A DNA stretch of 9,666 bases, taken from positions 1-9,666 of the forward strand of contig JAJYNF010000282.1 of the NCBI GenBank assembly GCA_021786455.1, given 5' to 3'. The notes below the pieces were generated by a model. That model had not been told where the DNA came from and did not search any database. It saw nothing but the letters and a program-made list of their open reading frames with translations. Below are positions 6,021 through 9,666 of the stretch, in pieces (the first letter of the stretch is position 1; the number at the start of each line of letters is the position of its first letter). The DNA comes from Acidobacteriota bacterium. Lineage in GTDB: Bacteria > Acidobacteriota > Terriglobia > UBA7540. Made by a program: the position numbers and the translations under genes.

Positions 6021-7754
6021 ATGGGCATGAGGAATAGCATCCAGCAAATCACCCTGATTCTTGTCTCAACGGCTTTCGCGGTCACGACCGCGGTTGGCGC
6101 TTCGGGAACAAGAAGCTCGGACCTTCGGAGAGCGTCCAGGCTTTCGCATCGCTCGGACAACACCAAGACACACCGTCAAATGGCAGCTCTCAGAAAGCAA
6201 TTGCTTCGGCAGCAATCGGAAATCAACGAATTACTCCACAAGGTTCAGCAACTCGACTCGCAAGTTGGAACTCGCCAGGCCGCAACCAATTTCTCAACGC
6301 TGCCGTCCCGCCCAACAGACAACGCGAGCGTCGCCAGCCTAACGCCGGTATTGCCGTCCAAGAAAGTCCTCGGGAAGGAAATCGAAACCCCCTCACCCGA
6401 AGTGACCGCGGAGTCATCTGCCCCGGCCAGCCGTGAGGGCGGAAATGCCGCGGGGGATTCACCGCTCCAGTTCAAGATCGGGAGTGCCTACGTTACGCCC
6501 GTGGGATTTATGGATTTCACCAGCGAGTGGCGCAACCACGATGTAGGAAGCGGCATTGGGACAAATTTCGCGGCTATTCCCTACGGAAACAATTTCCAGA
6601 CCAATTTGAGCGAGCTGCGCTTTAGCATGCAGAATTCCCGTGTCGGCTTTCGCGTGGATGCGGAGGTTCACGGAGCCCATGTCATCGGGTACATGGAATC
6701 GGATTTTCTGGGGCTATCTCCCGGCAATGCCGCGGTCACCAGCAATAGCAACAGCCTGCGCTCGCGGCTGTATTGGGTTGATGTTCGGAAGGGTGACTGG
6801 GAGGTCCTCGGCGGGCAAACCTGGAGCCTGATTACCCCGGGGCGCACGGGCATCTCGCCTTTACCGGCCGATATTTTCTTCACCCAAAACATGGACGTGA
6901 ACTATCAGGTTGGCCTGGTATGGGGCCGCATCCCCGAGCTGCGGTTTGTCTATCATCCCAGCCACCGAATGGCTTTGGCCGTGGCGTTGGATAGTCCCGA
7001 ACAATACGCGGGAGGCTCGGCCGGAGGCCCGCTAATTACATTTCCAGCGGCGCTGGCCTCGACTTACGCGAGCGAACTGAACGTTGGTAGCAATACCTTC
7101 GGAGTGCCCAATGTGGCCCCGGATGTCATTGCCAAGCTGGCGCTTGATCCATCCAGCAGATTCCATTTTGAAATCGGCGGCGTGGAACGCAACTTCAGAC
7201 TGTGGAACCCGACGAATCGCCAAATTTATTCAGCGACGGGCGGCGGAGGGTTTGTGAACCTGAATTTTGAGCTCTTTAAGGGCTTTCGCTTCCTAACCAA
7301 TAATTTCTGGAGCGACGGCGGCGGTCGTTATATTTTCGGGCAAGCTCCCGACCTGATCGTAACAGCCAACGGCAGCCCTTCGCTCATTCACTCCGGCTCG
7401 ACCGTCACTGGCATTGAATATACGCGCGAGAACAGCCTCCTGTTCGGATATTACGGCGGGCTTTACGTGGGGCGAAACACGGCATTGGATACGAACGGCA
7501 AATTAGTTGGTTACGGATACTCCGGCTCGCCCTCCAGTCAAAATCGTGCCATCCAGGAGGCCACCTTCGGTCTTAACCAAACACTTTGGAAAAGTGCGCA
7601 ATATGGCGCGCTGAACTTTATCGGCCAATATTCGTACCTTACGCGCAACCCCTGGTATATCGCGCCGGGCAGCCCCAGCAACGCCAGCCTGAATTCGGTG
7701 TTCCTGGACCTTCGTTACACGCTGCCAGGCTCGGCTCCGACGTTGGGGAAATAG
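6021..7754 (+). CDS. DcaP-like outer-membrane porin, probably phosphate-starvation induced
   Basis: A 577-residue exported protein. A signal peptide occupies residues 1 to about 27 (hydrophobic core ITLILVSTAFAV, Ala-x-Ala-type cleavage near VGA-SG). Next comes a predicted coiled coil (about 52-83, HRQMAALRKQLLRQQSEINE and onward), then a Ser/Pro/Ala-rich linker (84-147). From about 150 to the end lies a beta-barrel with alternating aromatic/small strands. The segments LSELRFSMQNSRVGFRVDAEV, IGYMESDFLG and WEVLGGQTWS match the DcaP-like trimeric porin pattern. The coiled coil probably helps trimerise or reaches into the periplasm. The gene sits between phoBR and pstS behind a Pho-box-like array, so I infer a role in phosphate or phosphorylated-solute uptake, analogous to Pseudomonas OprP. 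DcaP homologues elsewhere take dicarboxylates. The last residues lack the common terminal aromatic. The start could also be 6027. Confidence 0.82.
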   Translation: MGMRNSIQQITLILVSTAFAVTTAVGASGTRSSDLRRASRLSHRSDNTKTHRQMAALRKQLLRQQSEINELLHKVQQLDSQVGTRQAATNFSTLPSRPTDNASVASLTPVLPSKKVLGKEIETPSPEVTAESSAPASREGGNAAGDSPLQFKIGSAYVTPVGFMDFTSEWRNHDVGSGIGTNFAAIPYGNNFQTNLSELRFSMQNSRVGFRVDAEVHGAHVIGYMESDFLGLSPGNAAVTSNSNSLRSRLYWVDVRKGDWEVLGGQTWSLITPGRTGISPLPADIFFTQNMDVNYQVGLVWGRIPELRFVYHPSHRMALAVALDSPEQYAGGSAGGPLITFPAALASTYASELNVGSNTFGVPNVAPDVIAKLALDPSSRFHFEIGGVERNFRLWNPTNRQIYSATGGGGFVNLNFELFKGFRFLTNNFWSDGGGRYIFGQAPDLIVTANGSPSLIHSGSTVTGIEYTRENSLLFGYYGGLYVGRNTALDTNGKLVGYGYSGSPSSQNRAIQEATFGLNQTLWKSAQYGALNFIGQYSYLTRNPWYIAPGSPSNASLNSVFLDLRYTLPGSAPTLGK

Positions 7755-7899
7755 GCGCGACATATGCGAGTTGGTCCAAAAAGCAGGGAATCCGAACACG
7801 CGCAACCGCAGGATGATTCGCCGCGCGAGGTACTTATGAAAGCTTGCCGGCATAGAGTCTCAGGAGCTGTGCGCGGCCGTGCAATCCGATCTGAGGTTT

Positions 7900-7928
7900 G
7901 TGTAACGAAAGTGTAACAGGATTGTAAC
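7900..7928 (+). promoter_or_regulatory. Three-unit Pho box upstream of pstS
   Basis: TGTAAC occurs three times at exactly 11-bp spacing (7901-7906, 7912-7917, 7923-7928), each preceded by G or T and separated by 4-base spacers plus one base. Period and unit length match the PhoB operator architecture (7-bp half-site plus 4-bp spacer), with TGTAAC in place of TGTCAT. Possible -10 elements are TTAAAT (7931-7936) or TCAAAT (7939-7944), about 10 bases after the second or third unit, as in PhoB-activated promoters that lack a -35 hexamer. Confidence 0.8.
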
Positions 7929-7948
7929 AATTAAATTTTCAAATCTAA

Positions 7949-7954
7949 GGGAGG
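7949..7954 (+). promoter_or_regulatory. Strong ribosome-binding site of pstS
   Basis: GGGAGG lies 8 bases before the GTG at 7963, near-optimal spacing. It favours this GTG over the in-frame ATG at 7972. Confidence 0.75.
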
Positions 7955-7962
7955 ATACTTTT

Positions 7963-9051
7963 GTGAGGAGAATGCGAACAATCTCAACGGCGATGGGGGG
8001 ATTGGTTATTGCGGCCACCATGGTGATCCGGCCAGCGGTCAAGTTGGCGGCCGCTCCGGTTCCACCGCCTGCATCCGTCAACATCCTGGAGACGGGCTCC
8101 AGCTTGCTCTATCCGCTTTTCCAGCTTTGGGTTCCGGTTTACACCCGAGCCAACCCCAATGCGAGGATCACGCCGGCGTCCACGGGCAGCGGCACCGGCA
8201 TATCCCAGGCCGTCGCGGGGATCGTGCAGATCGGCGCTTCCGACGCTTATATGAGCGACGCGCTGGTGAAACAGCACCCGTTGTTAAACATTCCGCTCGC
8301 CATCTCGATGCAGATGGTGAATTACAACTTGCCCGGTCTAAACCGCGTGCACCTCAAGCTGAGCGGTCCCGTGCTGGCGGCCATCTACCAGGGCAAAATC
8401 CGATTTTGGGATGATATGGCGATCAAGAGCCTCAACCCGGGTGTGGCCTTGCCGCATCACGTCATCATCCCTGTGCACCGGACCGACGGCAGCGGCGATA
8501 CGTTCATCTTCACTCAGTATTTGTCGTTTAGCACGCCCGATTGGTCGAACAGCGTCAGTTACGGCACGACCGTGAGTTGGCCGCCCGTTTCCGGTGGGCT
8601 TGGCGCGGAAGGCAACCCTGGCATGGTCACGGCGATCCAGGACAATCCTTATTCGGTGGCCTACATTGGCACGAGTTTTCAGAACGCCATTGAAAAAGAC
8701 GGTCTCGGCATGGCCCTGCTGAAGAACCGCAGCGGAAACTTTGTTCTGCCTTCTGCCAAGACGGCCGATGCCGCGGCAGCGGTCATGGTTCCTAAGACGC
8801 CAAAGGGCGAGCGCATCAGCTTGATTTTCGCCCCCGGCGCCGAGTCTTATCCGATTATCAATTATGAATATGCCTTGGTGAGCCGGCAGCAACCTTCTCC
8901 GGAATTGGCGGCCGCGCTGCGAAAGTTCTTCACATGGGCAATCAGCCCAACGGGCGGCAACGCGCCCCATTTTATGAATGCGGTGCATTTTGTGCCGCTT
9001 CCGCCAGCCATCGTCAAGCTCAGCACAGCACAAATCCGGGAGATCCAATAG
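7963..9051 (+). CDS. Periplasmic phosphate-binding protein PstS
   Basis: A 362-residue solute-binding protein that captures phosphate and delivers it to the PstCAB ABC transporter. The N terminus is a signal peptide (basic MRRMR, hydrophobic core to about residue 22, cleavage probably near AAA at 29-31). No lipobox Cys is present, so the mature protein is probably soluble in the periplasm. Phosphate-site motifs are present: ETGSSLLYPLF (43-53), STGSGTGI (73-80), GASD (91-94, with D94 as the expected phosphate-OH acceptor) and RTDGSGDTF (173-181, R173, S177, G178). E. coli has Thr at the position of D179 here, a variant found in other PstS branches too. Transcription should come from the Pho box at 7900. 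pstC follows 118 bp downstream. Confidence 0.95.
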   Translation: MRRMRTISTAMGGLVIAATMVIRPAVKLAAAPVPPPASVNILETGSSLLYPLFQLWVPVYTRANPNARITPASTGSGTGISQAVAGIVQIGASDAYMSDALVKQHPLLNIPLAISMQMVNYNLPGLNRVHLKLSGPVLAAIYQGKIRFWDDMAIKSLNPGVALPHHVIIPVHRTDGSGDTFIFTQYLSFSTPDWSNSVSYGTTVSWPPVSGGLGAEGNPGMVTAIQDNPYSVAYIGTSFQNAIEKDGLGMALLKNRSGNFVLPSAKTADAAAAVMVPKTPKGERISLIFAPGAESYPIINYEYALVSRQQPSPELAAALRKFFTWAISPTGGNAPHFMNAVHFVPLPPAIVKLSTAQIREIQ

Positions 9052-9121
9052 GTATGGTTTCGGCGGTTGACCGGCAGGGTTGACTAGGGCGAATTAACGC
9101 GGCGGATGCGGCAAAGGTAAG

Positions 9122-9135
9122 GAGGGCTGGCCCTC
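9122..9135 (+). other. Intercistronic hairpin between pstS and pstC
   Basis: GAGGG (9122-9126) pairs with CCCTC (9131-9135) around CTGG. No U tract follows, so it is unlikely to be a strong terminator. In this position it could slow 3' decay of the pstS message or cause partial termination, giving more binding protein than permease. Confidence 0.4.
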
Positions 9136-9169
9136 GCAGTCAGGGGGGCAGGGTGTCAGGAACGGCAAA

Positions 9170-9666
9170 ATGAATTTTCGCCGACTTACAGCCTTACTAG
9201 CTAGCGTCTTGGGGGCAACCCTTTTGATCATTGTCGCCTTCCTGGTCATCTACGCCTGGCCTGCCCTGCGGTTCAACGGTGTCCGCTTCCTGGCTCAAAA
9301 TAATTGGAATCTGGGCAACCTCTACGCCAACCCGATTACGATTCGAGGCCAGCAAGTCCTGCCGGCGGCCCATTACGGAATTCTGTTTCTGATTGCGGGC
9401 ACGCTGCTGAGCACCGCGATTGCAATCCTGTTGGCCGTTCCGATTGGCGTCGGGGCTGCCATCTTCTTGGCGGAAGGAATACCGACCATGTTGCGGTCGT
9501 GGATTTCCTTGTTCGTCGAGCTTTTGGCTGCGATTCCGAGCGTTGTTTACGGTCTCTGGGGGTATGTCGTAGTGATACCCTTTCTTGGCCATCACGTTTA
9601 TCCGCTGATGGCCAAATACCTTGGCTTTATCCCCTTTTTGGGGGGCAACACGCAAAGCGGGTACGG
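9170..9666 (+). CDS. Phosphate ABC transporter permease PstC (5' part, cut by window edge)
   Basis: The first 165 residues of PstC, an inner-membrane permease that pairs with PstA to form the phosphate channel powered by PstB. The frame is open to the window edge. TM1 is about residues 9-29, followed by an extracytoplasmic segment with W30-P31 and FLAQNNWNLG. TM2 starts at about 69 (GILFLIAGTLLSTAIAILLAVPIGVGAAIFLAE). The permease loop VELLAAIPSVVYGLWG (117-132) is the cytoplasmic signature that contacts the ATPase and is strongly diagnostic of PstC/PstA. The ATG at 9170 has only a weak upstream AGG (9158-9160), but no better in-frame start is seen upstream. The weak site contrasts with the strong one at pstS. 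pstA, pstB and phoU are expected to the right but are not in view. Confidence 0.93.
   Translation, partial: MNFRRLTALLASVLGATLLIIVAFLVIYAWPALRFNGVRFLAQNNWNLGNLYANPITIRGQQVLPAAHYGILFLIAGTLLSTAIAILLAVPIGVGAAIFLAEGIPTMLRSWISLFVELLAAIPSVVYGLWGYVVVIPFLGHHVYPLMAKYLGFIPFLGGNTQSGY

Noticed and set aside
8338..9048. Minus-strand frame of 236 codons antisense to pstS
   Set aside because: Low-complexity Arg/His-rich translation opposite a clear PstS; shadow frame.
9197..9655. Minus-strand frame over the pstC segment
   Set aside because: The plus strand encodes a canonical PstC with a hydrophobic pattern; the reverse frame is polar Gln/Arg/Asp-rich, as expected when membrane codons are read backwards.

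Overview
The window reads as a chromosomal housekeeping region of a Gram-negative, fairly GC-rich bacterium. An outer-membrane porin with a signal peptide, a PhoB/PhoR pair and a Pst phosphate transporter all imply a cell with a periplasm and outer membrane. The flavour of the genes (short DksA-like protein, ComF, stand-alone HNH protein, YfgM-like TPR protein, coiled-coil DcaP-like porin, frequent GTG/TTG starts) suggests Acidobacteriota. That placement is inference from general familiarity, not from a search. All recognised genes lie on the + strand.

Layout. 1-366: no convincing gene, one perfect GC-rich hairpin. 367-783: a strong sigma-70-type promoter driving a short DksA/TraR-family zinc-finger protein. 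856-2254: a ComF-family phosphoribosyltransferase followed after 37 bp by an HNH nuclease-family protein whose Shine-Dalgarno lies in a predicted hairpin loop. 2285-2377: tRNA-Ser(GCU) with an encoded CCA. 2592-3369: promoter and gene for a membrane-anchored periplasmic TPR/YfgM-like protein. 3590-5793: an extended -10 promoter, then phoB and phoR. 5893-7754: a Pho-box-like array and a DcaP-like outer-membrane porin. 7900-9051: a cleaner three-unit Pho box and pstS. 9170-9666: the 5' part of pstC, cut by the window edge.

The right-hand two thirds form one coherent phosphate-starvation module. PhoR is the membrane sensor and PhoB the DNA-binding regulator. Both the porin and pstS are preceded by 11-bp-period direct repeats at the positions expected of PhoB operators. 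The likely path is phosphate entry through the porin, capture by PstS in the periplasm and passage through PstC (with PstA/PstB presumably just outside the window). The most informative observation is that the operator array ties an otherwise generic DcaP-like porin to phosphate acquisition, a probable functional counterpart of Pseudomonas OprP/OprO built on a different porin family. No mobile element, CRISPR array or clearly novel defence or biosynthetic system is visible.
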